DNA of 64,000 bases, from the NCBI GenBank assembly GCA_030248215.1, contig JASANG010003691.1:62001-126000 (forward strand), given 5' to 3'. Shown here piece by piece: positions 1-11,700 of the stretch. Numbering within the stretch: position 1 is the stretch's first letter; each line of letters opens with the position of its first letter. The position numbers and the translations under genes are program-made. The notes under the pieces were generated by a model. That model made no database searches and was not told where the DNA came from. It saw only the letters and a program-made list of their open reading frames with translations. This stretch comes from Enoplolaimus lenunculus. Lineage: Eukaryota > Nematoda > Enoplea > Enoplida > Thoracostomopsidae.

Positions 1-143
1 AGGTTGAAACATTTTAGGTTTGCAGTCATTGTAAACGAAGCCTACAGTATATTGAGGGTTGTGCTCAATAGCCACTATTATCCTAGGGTATGGACAGCGT
101 TTTTACATTTGGTACTATCTATCTAACCAGTTATTAAGTTCAG

Positions 144-334
144 GGCTCATGTATAGAACAGGGACGCAACAGTAGTATAAGACATATTCCTAAGCCTAAG
201 CTTAAGCCTAAGCGTAAACATTTTCTTTGGCTGAGCCTAAGCCTAAGCCTAAGCAAAAAATTTAGTCTAAAGCTTAAACTGACTCTATTACAGCCTCTCC
301 GGAAAATGATCCGGCCCTCTTTTATACATGGGCC
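144..334. mobile_element. TTAGGC-array TIR element (type B)
   Basis: Inverted ends GGCTCATGTATAGAACAGGG and, in reverse complement, GGCCCATGTATAAAAGAGGG. The interior is degenerate CCTAAG repeats plus the family motif AAGCTTAA. Flanks AAGTTCAG and AAGCTCAT are a decayed 8-bp duplication (6/8). A small fragment of the same kind lies at about 476-512. Confidence 0.8.
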
Positions 335-1353
335 AAGCTCATGATGAATCACAGAATAGAAAGACGCCGTGAATTTAATTAGCGAGGATGTAGGCTTTCC
401 TAATACTAAACGAGTAACAGCCGAATCTAGGATAATTAGTCGCCGACAATTTGTGTCTTAAAGCGTATAAATACATCTAAGCCTAATCCCAAGTGTAAGC
501 CTAAGCATAATGATAGACGACGAATTGGCGAGTCGATGAAATTTCAGATTAAAAGTTGTCTGGCGACGAATTGTCGTGATACCATAAGACGTTCATAACG
601 CAAAGTAATCCATCCAGAACATTTTATAAGAGTTAACTCGTGTCTGTATCGAATCTATGATTTTATGATGGTTAATCGTATATCACACTTTTTACTGGAT
701 TGATTCACATTGGTTTGATGTCAGCAAGGAAGTACAACTGATTATTTTAAATTCCATTTGTTTGAATATTGTCTTGGCATATATTGAATATCAGACCTTA
801 CTGGTTCATTCAATTTTAAATGTAGACTTATAACAGTTATACAACCGAAAACTTAAATCAGAGTTCCAACAGGTACTAAATTTTGCCGGAACAGGCACTG
901 GAATTTAATTTTTATACAGGAACCGGAATTTTAAATACTTTTCATCACCGGAATATGTACCGTTCAACTTTTTACAAAACTTACCAAAAAAATAACTTAA
1001 GAGAATTTTCACAGCTATTTCATCGTTACGTTTTGCGGAAACACATCAGGAACAGTGTGACTATTAGAATGCTTTTGACCAGGTTTGTTACAAATTTAAA
1101 TATTGACCGGAATACAACATATGTTTTCGCACAAGCCGAATTTTCAAATATTGTAATAGTTTAAGCCTTCTGGTGTGACGAGTGCCGATTATTACACAAC
1201 GATTTGAATTTTTGACAAAAACGTAAATCATAAATCTCGAAGGTTATTCGTTTAGCAGAAAAGATGATAAAGTTTAGAAACTGATATATTATACACCGGT
1301 CTTGTACGACGCGATTAGACGAGTTGATTCAGCGGTGATTGTTTGGTTGCCAG
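335..1353. other. Gene-free stretch
   Basis: AT-rich unassigned DNA. It has several scattered CCGGAAT motifs between 880 and 1140. The 93-codon frame there (883-1164) shows no family resemblance. Confidence 0.5.
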
Positions 1354-1603
1354 CAGGGATGGGCTGTCTCGGTCAAAAATCAAGATCCGGATTCAACAGA
1401 ATCTCCAGTGTTTTGCGTTTCAATATGATCGACTGTTGTTATACTAAACAAATGTAGCGTTGATATCTGTTTTGAGGTTGCGCTGAAAAAAGGTAAGCTT
1501 ATTTTTACGTTTGGTCGTGGTTTGCAAATCACTGAAACTTAAAAATCGATACAGGACCTGCCAAATCCCAGAGACTTGCCGAGACCCAGGCCGCCCGTTC
1601 CTG
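1354..1603. mobile_element. hAT-like MITE
   Basis: Left end CAGGGATGGGCTGTCTCGG; right end in reverse complement CAGGAACGGGCGG. Flanks GGTTGCCA and GGTCGCCA match at 7 of 8 positions, as expected of an 8-bp hAT duplication; the left boundary may be one base earlier. Its ends resemble those of 39556-39770. Confidence 0.55.
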
Positions 1604-3185
1604 GGTCGCCATTAACTGCTGGTAGTCGCGTATGGTCACAAAAGTGTTTTGGAACGTTATCGGACCCACAAATTCGAAGAACCTTGGGGCAAGATGTGGT
1701 ATTCGTCACCAAAGCCACTCACACTCAGCAACTTATTACTGAACACATAAATTTTAAATAAAATAACGTTGATACGACTGTGTTTTTGTGGTCTTGTATG
1801 GGAAACGCTAGTGCGAGAGCTTGGAGAGTGGCATCCGTCCACTTTGCTTAAGGTTCCTTGAACTTGCCGGGGGGGGGTGCGCTAGACGTTGAAAAGATTG
1901 TAATTGAACCCTGCATTTGTATAACAACTGAATGTTCCCACCAGTGCCGTTGCAGACAGGAATGGGGGCTCCCCCCAAAGTCCAGAGTGGGAGGCCCCAA
2001 ACTCGCGAGCGAAGCGAGCCAGAAGCTTGACACATGTTAAAACTTCGGCGGTTTTTATTTCAACCGGTAAGGGCGGCCCCCCCAATTGGGTGAACGAGGA
2101 TGGCTGTTCCGACCGTGGTTCCACCACATTTCAGTTGTGTAGGGGGCACGAAAAAACAGTGGTAGAACATTTATGAGTCCGGTACCATTTTTGTACTGGA
2201 TTGGTTAACAAAACAATGGATTGACGTACAAAGTAATCGGATACGAAAATTTTGCGATGCTTATTTATCGTTTATCTGAACCCATAGGATTGTTATCTGG
2301 CAAACTAGATGACAAAATATGACACAGTTACAAGATAAATTTAAAAATTTGTGCATTCGGCACAATTTGTCACTCATCGACAAATTTGCTAAAAAACGCT
2401 TCAAAAAACTTAAATTTCAGAGCACAAAAACTTCCTCGAAACCGAAACTTTGTGGATTCGCTCCTCTGTAGCTGTAGGACTTTTAAGTGATAAGTAATAT
2501 ACTGTATAGCGGCCCGTGAAAATGTATTTCAACAAGGGTGGCCACTAAGGTTCGGATTCGGTTGTGAAAAAGCCGAATCCATTAGTCGAGTCCAACAATT
2601 TTGGGCAATATGTTTTTTTCTGTTTTGAATAATAAAAATTTTAAATAACTTGTTATGTTGATAAACAATTTTTGTTTTAGGTCACAAATCTCAAAACTGA
2701 GGTCGGGCACGAAATATATTAACGTTTAAAAGTTATGCGGCAGGCATTGCCTTGATATTCTGAAACAAATTATAGATTTAACTGAAATTTGCAACATTCA
2801 AGATTCGGATTCGTATTCGGTAAAATTAGCAATGGATTCGGATTCGGTCCGATTGTGGATTCCGTGCCATGCTGGTTTCAACCATTGTTGAGCAGCATGA
2901 TTCAAATAAAAATACCTGATCCATTTTGGTCATGGATGTATTATCTGGTGCAGATTTGTTACCCACTATTAAAATAGTAAAAAATATATATTTTTGTGTT
3001 GATCGCTTCATATTCTATATATTTTAAACAAGTAAATAAGCGATTTCATTATTGTTTTTTGTTGTTTTTTAATATGATCCATTATTTTGAACCAATAAAA
3101 TACAATTAAATGTTTTGGTGTTTACAGTTATAATCACTAATTAAGTCGACGCTATGAAATTAACCAAACACGATGTTGTGGCAGT
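1604..3185. other. Gene-free stretch with G/C runs and TTCGGATTCGG motifs
   Basis: Holds poly-G and poly-C runs near 1870, 1970 and 2070, a GCGAGCGAAGCGAGC motif at about 2007 that recurs at 59520, and repeated TTCGGATTCGG motifs at 2550 and 2800-2850. No gene is recognised. Confidence 0.5.
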
Positions 3186-3526
3186 CAGGGGTGCAACCGG
3201 AGGCGAAAAATACCGGAGCCGAAGCAGGAAGTCTACGAATCTTGCCGGAGCCGGAGATGAGGCGAAATTAGGTAGGATGGTTAATTAGTTAATTTTAGCC
3301 AATATCTGCAAAATGTTGTAAAGTTGTTTGGTTTTTTATGCTAATTTTCTGCGAAATTTCAGAAATTCTTTCCTAAAAATTGTGGCAAAAGTAAAACGAC
3401 ACGCACTAAACAGATAAATTTTGCAAAATTTTACTACCGAAATTGCCGGAACATCCGGCAAAAATTCTACCGGAGCCGGAGGCTGATTTTCGGCTGGAGC
3501 CGGATGCAGACCTCCGTTGTGCCTTC
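3186..3526. mobile_element. hAT-like MITE rich in CCGGAGCCGG
   Basis: Starts CAGGGGTGCAACCGGAGG; the right end in reverse complement reads GAAGGCACAACGGAGG. Flanks GTGGCAGT (3178-3185) and GTTGCAGT (3527-3534) match 7 of 8. The interior has repeated CCGGAGCCGGA near both ends. Confidence 0.7.
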
Positions 3527-3919
3527 GTTGCAGTCATTTCTTCTGTTACTTAAATTTCAACCAAACGGAGATCGTGTAAGTAATTCATGGTAGCTCACAA
3601 ATAGGTATAGGTGTCAATTTTGAAACTTCATAACATTTTGAGCTGTGCAATCACATGATCAACAAGATATAAGTGAAGTGAGTAAATTTTTCACTCGCGA
3701 GGATGCCCGGTATTCGAATCTGCGATAGTTCGTCGACCTCTGCAACTGGTCGCTCAGACAACTCGTCGGCGTCCACAACTGTCACCCCGACAACTGATCG
3801 AGCCCAACTACTTGTCACCCCAACTCCATGATCCCGACAATTTGTCGCCCCGACTACTCATCACCTTGACAACTCGTCGATTCGATATTTTCGTCCTGAT
3901 AGCTTGTCCATGTTTAGTA

Positions 3920-4053
3920 CTGGGCCGGAACAGTAGTATAAGCAAATTGCTAAGCCTAAACGTATACGTAAGGATGAGTCTATTCCTAAGCTAGCCTACG
4001 CAAAAGTTACTGTAAAGCTTGAAATGGCTTATTGCAGCCCCGCAGAGACACGT
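3920..4053. mobile_element. TTAGGC-array TIR element fragment (type B)
   Basis: GGGCCGGAACAGTAGTATAA followed by degenerate CCTAAG repeats and the AAGCTT motif, ending near GCAGCCCCGCAGA. The right end is not intact. A hAT-like right-end fragment follows at about 4060-4130. Confidence 0.6.
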
Positions 4054-4456
4054 TTTCATTTCTGTTATTTTGATCACTATCCGCTTCCGTTATTTTTACT
4101 ATCCGTTTATATCCTGCCGGTTACACACTGCGTCGAAGTAAACATTAATCTGCTATTGTTACCGAAAATTGGTTTTAACAACGCTTTCACTTTGGTGAAA
4201 TCTCAGTAAAAGCTTTGAAAATAGTATTCAGTTACAAACTCTCTGAATGACACAACTTGTACAAAAACGAAAAGTTTCACTACCAAAATTGTTGTAACCT
4301 CCGGCAAAAATTGTAGCGTAGAGGGAGGTCGGCTTTCTGCCGGTGCCAGGAAATTCGGCAGACAGTGGTGTAAACGGATTGTAAAAATAACAAAAACGGA
4401 GTGTATAATGAAAATATGTTTCAGAGCTGTTTTCTTTCTGTGCCATTTGAATTTTG

Positions 4457-4615
4457 GGCCCATGTTACTTTAAGGGGCGTCCAGGTTTCTGGTTGGTCTG
4501 TAAAAGAGTAGGTTTAGAATCTAGATTAAATTATTTTGCTTAGGCTTAGACACATTTTTGCAACGCTTAAGCTTTAATGCGTTTAATCTGCTGTTACGCC
4601 ACTTAATAGCGAAGT
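4457..4615. mobile_element. TTAGGC-array TIR element (type A), decayed right end
   Basis: Left end GGCCCATGTTACTTTAAGGG, then the type-A body (AGGTTTCTGG, TAGAATCTAGATT, a few TTAGGC units, TTTTTGCAACGCTTA). The right end CTGTTACGCCACTTAATAG is degraded before the usual GGCC. Confidence 0.75.
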
Positions 4616-5710
4616 AATATTTAATTCGCATCGAACAATTGCAACAAAGCTGCCATGCAAAGTTGTAAAATATACACATTTATAACTAATTTTGAGAATA
4701 AAAATAACGTAAGTTCCGGTATTGCTATAACGGACATAGATACAGTTTACCGGAAACGGATTTCCGCTTACACCTTGCCGTAGACCCAAGTTATGTATGA
4801 ATTTCGGGGAAATAATCGTTTAAGCGAAATATCGGGGGGAAATTCCACCTCATGGGGAGCACATTATTATTTTGTGGCAAAGGATATGCAGAAAACGGGC
4901 TTCTGTTAACAACATTTCCTATTCTATTACTTAGGTACTGTTAGCTCATAAAAGCAAACGAACGTAACTTTATCTTCGCAACAACAATTTCCAACAATAA
5001 TTGATATACGGCCAGTAACTTTGAGTTTTTTTCAGTAGCGGAAGGTGAAATCCACAGACACAAAATCAATTTTAAGGAACTGCAAAACACAAATTAACCT
5101 TCGGTGAAGTATTCTCTCTAAAACTATTGATATTTGAAATTTTCAAAATCTATTTACTGTCTTAAATTTCAAGACTGCTGTTTTGTTAAATTTTGAAGAC
5201 ATAAGTCTACGCAGCTCAGAAATTTTTGTCTGACATGTTTAAAACATAAATGTCTTATATTCAAAAAACTACTACTTACAATACTAAGAAACAAATTCTT
5301 TCGTTCGAGATATAGTTGTCTTTATCGATTATGAAAGACACTCATAAATTTAAGACATTTAAGTTTTTAAAATTTTAGACGCAGATGTCTGAAAAATTTC
5401 AGAAACTAATGTCATGCATTTAAGAGATATATGTCTGGAGTCTAGAATAAGACATAATTGTCTTGAATTTAAGAAAATATTTTTTGATCAGAAAATGTTG
5501 TGCGTAAAGAATCAAAAGGTGATAAAATAAGAAAACAAACGATTTCAACAATCAGCACAACAATAACTAAACATGAAACAAAAACACGTTTACAGCCCAT
5601 GATATGACGCTTATTATGTATCGTTATAAATTAACTCTTCACTTTGCAGTCGTAATTCCAGTTTCATAACCTCAAAATATAATTTTGTTCTCTGTATCGC
5701 AGAATTTATT
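4616..5710. repeat. Gene-free; dispersed AAGACA/TGTCTT palindromic motifs at 5160-5475
   Basis: Between 5160 and 5475 the words AAGACAT and ATGTCT(T) recur at least ten times in both orientations next to AAATTT tracts, for example AAGACATAATTGTCTT near 5450. Looks like a decayed inverted-repeat-rich element; no clear ends were found. A hAT-like fragment lies at about 4690-4775. Confidence 0.4.
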
Positions 5711-8700
5711 CTAAATAATTTGAAACACTTTTTTCAGTTCCACCATTAGTTGCCAATCTGTTTTTTGCAAATCGTCTCGGAAATATTTCTTACATGTGTC
5801 AATCGATTCACGTGTGATCTAAAAATTATTAAAACACAGTGTAGCCCAATCGTCAGAAAGGGTCAAGTAGGACAATACGTGACAGACTGGATAAAAACTT
5901 CGAATATGCTCATCATGGGGGCTTATTAACGCTATACAGCAGGGTGCAACCGGAGGCGAAAAACCGTAGCCGCAGTTCGACAAAAATTGCCAGAACCGGA
6001 GGAGAAAATACTAAAATGTTTTTTACAATAACCTATAAAATGTTGCTAAAAGCGTCTTTTCTGAGAAATTTCTAGTTTTGACTACGAAAGTTGCCTGCAG
6101 ACGTCGAATTCGATGCTTAGCCGGCGCCGAGTTAGATGTTTAGCCGGAGCCGGATCTTCGGTTATAATTTGCTATCAAGTGGACGTCGGTTCAATGAAGC
6201 GTGCATAACTCTTTGTTCCGGTGTTTATATTGGAAAAAATAGAAAAATGAATACTGTATATACATCTCTTGCATGCAACATATATAAAACAACTAGGGTC
6301 GTGAAACGCACCTTGCTAACAATTTTATCATTTTCATCAAAATGGCGACCGTACATTTTGGGCGCAGATGCATTTGGATCTTCAATTTTGATGCAAACTT
6401 CGTCGCCTTTCCGCGCAAACTCGACATCCTTATGATTTTGTTGAATCGACGTTACATAACCGAGATTGCAAAACTAAAAAAACAATCCGAAAATCAAAGT
6501 TCAGTATAACTTATGAAATCAGTAGGGTCACCGCCCAACAACAAACGACAATTATTGTTTGCATAAAAAATTTTAAACTTTATCAAAGACTCATAACTAA
6601 TTTCTGAATTGCCGCAATACAACGGAGTAACATTTTACAATACGATATAGAATTTTTATGTCAACATACCTCTTTCGATGGCACGCACAGTGGAGTTCCT
6701 TTTTTAATAATACCGTTTTCGACTTGAACACCCATTACAATCGGATTCCGGCTATTGAATACAAATTGCGGCATAATTTTCAGCTGACACGGAAACACTG
6801 CGAGCGATTCATGCGCACGCCGTTTATTTTCTTTCCATTCATTCCTTCAATGAGTAGTGAAAACGCTAAAGCTACAAAACTACAACAACAACAAGCGACA
6901 CTGACCGAATACCAAACTTGATACGATTGGTTAAAACCGAACCGAAAATTGAAACTTCGTTCAATACAGAAATTTTGCCTTGGCTGTGTTTCTACTCCAC
7001 ACAGGCACAAAACAAGTTAAATCATACCACGCATGTTTAAATAAAACTACATTAACACCAAACATTCTAACTAATATTCACAACAATTATTATGCAATTA
7101 CAAGTAAACTTTTGCTAAAGTTGTACATAACCAACAATCATATGACAAATTACAACCCACAGCATCTTGTGTAGCTTGCTGACCTGCATAATAATTCGGA
7201 CTCAATTTATAAACTAACCTAAACTTTGTAAAAGCATCAAAAAGATGATAAATAATATCGGCAGCAAATATTCTAATTCCCAAATGATCAGCTAATTCTT
7301 GAGCGTCTCTTTCAATTTTCACGTCAAATGCCAGGATCACAGCGTATCTATAATAACAGTTCTAACAATGGTATACGGTCCTCAACTGAATTCCTGGAAC
7401 CCACCAGATTGATCATAGCCAGTTTTATGCGCAGTAAAATAAAAACAGAACAGCGTTGCAATAAACAAACATACTGTCCATCTTCATGTTCAAGCATTGT
7501 TGACGATTTCATCACATCTTTCTTATGCAATGGTCCAATGTTAATGCCGCTGTACTGAAACGAAAAACTACAGTATTAAAGTGTTTAACAGCTACCGCAT
7601 AGAAACATCCGTTGAAATATTCCTTATTTTTCATGTCCAGAAGATCACATCATATATATCTTGTTATACTCATTGGTTAACATAATGCCTTAAGAAGCTC
7701 AGAGGTCATAAGTTTTTCTTACACGACGGCACTTATCAGATTTCTATAAATTAAGAAAATGAGGAAAAACTACAATATTTAGAAAATAATTATTGTCATA
7801 AGACTGCCTTAAATGCAGGGACCAAAAATAACCTGTGGATTTGCACGATAAGCAATATTACCAGTTCAGGATACTGTCAGAATGCAACATTCTAAAAAAT
7901 TTAAAAAGTAATACTGTTTTAAAACATTTCATTCAAGTCAAACGCGCAAGCGTAACGCAAAAGTATAATGTACCGGTATTTTCATATCACGCAAAAACGT
8001 CAGTAAAGCCTCGAGAGAACCCAAAGTGGACGCTTGCACATATACACCATGATCAGATAATTTTATTGACTGAAGAGTTTCTTTCAATTGGTTCGCTATT
8101 TCTTCCTGCAAAAAAGGAATAACTTAAAATATGTAACACAACTATAACTCAACTATCTCAAAGTTGTACAGCTCAATAGTAGCAATAATCTAAATCAAAA
8201 TATGCAATGTTTTCACTGCATAATTACCCGTTTGTTCTTTATTAAAAATATCGGCCAATGTTACTTTAAAGGGAGTAACAGTAGATTAAGCGTATTCCTA
8301 ATAAGCCTAAGCGTTGCAAAAATGTGTTCCTAAGCCTAAGCAAAAAAATGTAATCTAGAATCTAAACCTACTGTTTTGTGGACCCGCCAGAAACTTGACG
8401 CCCCTTAAAGTAACATGGGCCAAAATATCAGTTTGACAGAAATTTATGACCCAACCTACTAATCAGTTTCGGAGTTCAATAAAATTTGAAAACCTGTGCG
8501 CACTGACGGTCCCACAGTTATGTTTTCTCGTGGGCAGCGGACCTTTAATATCATTTTCAAGTGACTAACACATAGTTCTTAAAGTTAAAAACACTCTGCT
8601 GCCTACAAACCATTTCAGGGAAAGTCGGCTGTCCATGCCGCCGCTGCGACTCCCCTGACTAAGGGTTACCTAAAAACCTGTGTTAATTAAATTTTGATGT

Positions 8701-11700
8701 CCTAAACGAAAACTTACTTTTAAGATATCTATTTCATCTTCCTGTCTGGAAACTAGCAATGGAAGTCCAGCGAGGGTTTTCTCTAAGTCTTTCGCTAAAA
8801 GCTTAATTCCTTGAGCGCCCTTGAGTTCTTTGAAATGTTCATATGGCGTCTAAAACTCGAGCAAATAACATAAAAATACTATCTATTTTAGTGAAGTGAA
8901 AAATTATAGCTTTCAAAGCTTTCCAATAAAAACCACGCATGAAATGTTATTTTTGTTGAAAAAATAATAATGTTAGCACAATGTATTTAGCATTCTGAAG
9001 TGGCGAATATAAAGGGGCTGGCTGTGGGAACTCTGCTCTCGCGATTTTGTACTATAAATTCTGCGATACAAATGGGTCGTCTTTAACTCACAATCTGTTT
9101 CCAGCCAAATGGCTGAAAAATGTGACGGGGGCACGACACCAGTTGAAAAAGTTTCCGTCATTGAAATGAATTAACGTTAGAGCAACTATGACAAAACCCA
9201 TTATAAAAACACCAAAAACTACAGCCATGCACCGACTTACTTTCACTCTGAGCTCCTTCAACGGTTGCGGTTTAAGCAATTCTCGAATCTGCGAAACAAT
9301 TGGACCTTCGGTTCCTGCGACTACAATTGTATCACCAACGCGCAAAGTGCCATTAACCAAAATCACATCTATAGTCGTACCAAGTCCTGGTAGTGCCTTA
9401 ACCTAAAACCAAATCCGCAAGTTATCGAATATTCAAGGTATGTCACCAAAAAAATTGTCACACACGAGAACTGCTGTTGTTGTTTGTTGCCAACGTCAGT
9501 GTTCGTGTCAGAGCTTGAGGAACGCTGCAGCGACTGGGGGGGTCCGTCCACAGACTTTCCACAGTGAGGCTAGTAGTGTTTTTGTGCCGTTGAAGAGATG
9601 CTCTGTATCATGTGGTGTGCTGTTGCATTGGGGGCAGCCATCTTCTCCCGCTGTATTATTAGTCTTAGGTCACTTCAAACCCCTGGGAACATAATTAAAA
9701 AAGCTAATAGCAAGGCATAATTTTACCTCCATCACGGTGCACTGTAAAGCATCGTGAGCAGCAAGACGTTCGGCAAGTTGAGTCGCGCTGTACTTGATCA
9801 CTTCAGCAATCAGATTACCCATCCCATCACCAGAATGCGCTGACGTCGGAACTACTGAGTAGTACTCAGATTGATCTTTGTTGTCGTAGAACAAACAAAC
9901 GTTAAGACCCTATAAAACAATAAAAGCTGTTACTATGTAAACCAAATGCTAACAAAAACACAACGAACACCGATAACAACCAAACCATGAGCGAATTTAA
10001 ATTCACATAGAAAACTTGAGAAAGCGAAAACATTAAAACTAGCAGTTATAAGAAATATCAAACCAATAGCGGCATTTATCGAAATTTCTTTTTCGGCCAA
10101 AATTCTTGCAAAAAAATCGATTCATGTTCCTGTTTCTATTTTGATTTTACACAATATAGAAGAGGAATTTTTACAGTATTGGGTGAAACCACTTAAACAT
10201 AAAAATAATTTTTTCAAAAAAGTGTTGCTTAAAACTGAATGCTTTTCAACTCGTTCAATTTAGTCAATAACTTATTATATTAAAAAGTTTGATGCTGGTT
10301 ATCTAACACTGATAACTTAAAGAAAACCACTGATTTGCTAATCGAAATTATTTTAAGCTAATGTCCCTTTTTTGTTTTAGAAAAATTAATTCCTAGTTCC
10401 TGTTGAAATCCTGCCTAAAAGTCGACGGTCAAGAAACACTATGATTGAGAACATGTCTCTGACATCAAAATTACTGTCATACCTGTGCTGCAAACTGTCC
10501 CACAATTTCCTGCAGACGTTCTTGAAATTCCATCTTTGTATTGTTTTGTTGCGCCTTGATCACATTTCTAACGTCCTTGTGTGGATTCACTTTCCACTCA
10601 TATAGCCGATCAACCTCAAGTATTCGAAGAAAAATAGTATAGAACTGACCTGCTTGTACATCAACACATGAAACGAACCTTACAATTTGGGCTAACTTTT
10701 TTACAATGACCCCAAATAAATTTAAGACTTTGAATAATCAAAACTTCTCGCACATCTTATTTATTTCCATCTATAAAACAATTTTGCTGAAAAAAGTTTA
10801 CAATCAGGGTACCAACAAGAACTACGTTTCACAGGAAACCGCAACAGAAATTCATATTTGTCAGAACAGGAACTTGAACAGGAATTACAAATATACTACA
10901 CCTCCTAATTACTGCAAATTTATGTACTATGATTAAAAATCAATATGCTGCTCGACTTTTTAGCGCTTTCATTAGCTAATTTTCCAAGTTCCACACAATC
11001 ATGCGCCGACTACTTTAGAATAATATGAGGAATGTATAGACGAAATATAAGTTGGGAAAAGAAGCTGAGCTCGTTGCACAATTGACCATAAAACTGTAAA
11101 AATTTTGGTTCCAGCGTCTTTCAAAGTCGAAACAAGAATTGAATTTTTTTGCAGGAATTCCGGTGCAACCCTGGTTACGACACTATATAGTAAATAATTG
11201 AGCGGTAACCTTATTCAGCGCCACAATGAACGGAGTTTTCGCTTTCTTGAGCAAATTAATAGACTCAATTGTTTGTGGTTCTAAGCCGTGCATTATATCA
11301 ACGACCAGGATTGCGATATCACAGAGTGAAGAGCCGCGTTTTCTCAAATTCCTACAAGTAAACACATCATGAAACAGAATAAAAAGACTACGGGTTTGAT
11401 GATTCCTTGTAAATAAAAATTTCTGACTTAAAGCACCGTACGACGCCGGATGCCGCCTCGAACTTATGTCAACGTGAGCATTGTACGCTATGTACGTACT
11501 GTAGCGGAAAGTCAAAGTCGCGTACGATACCACACGGCGCCAGTTGACATTAAAATTTTTTAAAATGGATAGCGCCTTTTGCATGTTATTAACATTAAAA
11601 TAGCCTGGTCTAATCACGCAAATACATCTATGCTCAACCAGTCGTAGGGGAACTACATTTCTTGAGCGTTGCTCAGCCTACTTACATGCTAAAGACAAGT

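Noticed and set aside
883-1164. 93-codon frame as a gene
   Set aside because: No recognisable motif, no splice context, lies in CCGGAAT-rich non-coding DNA.
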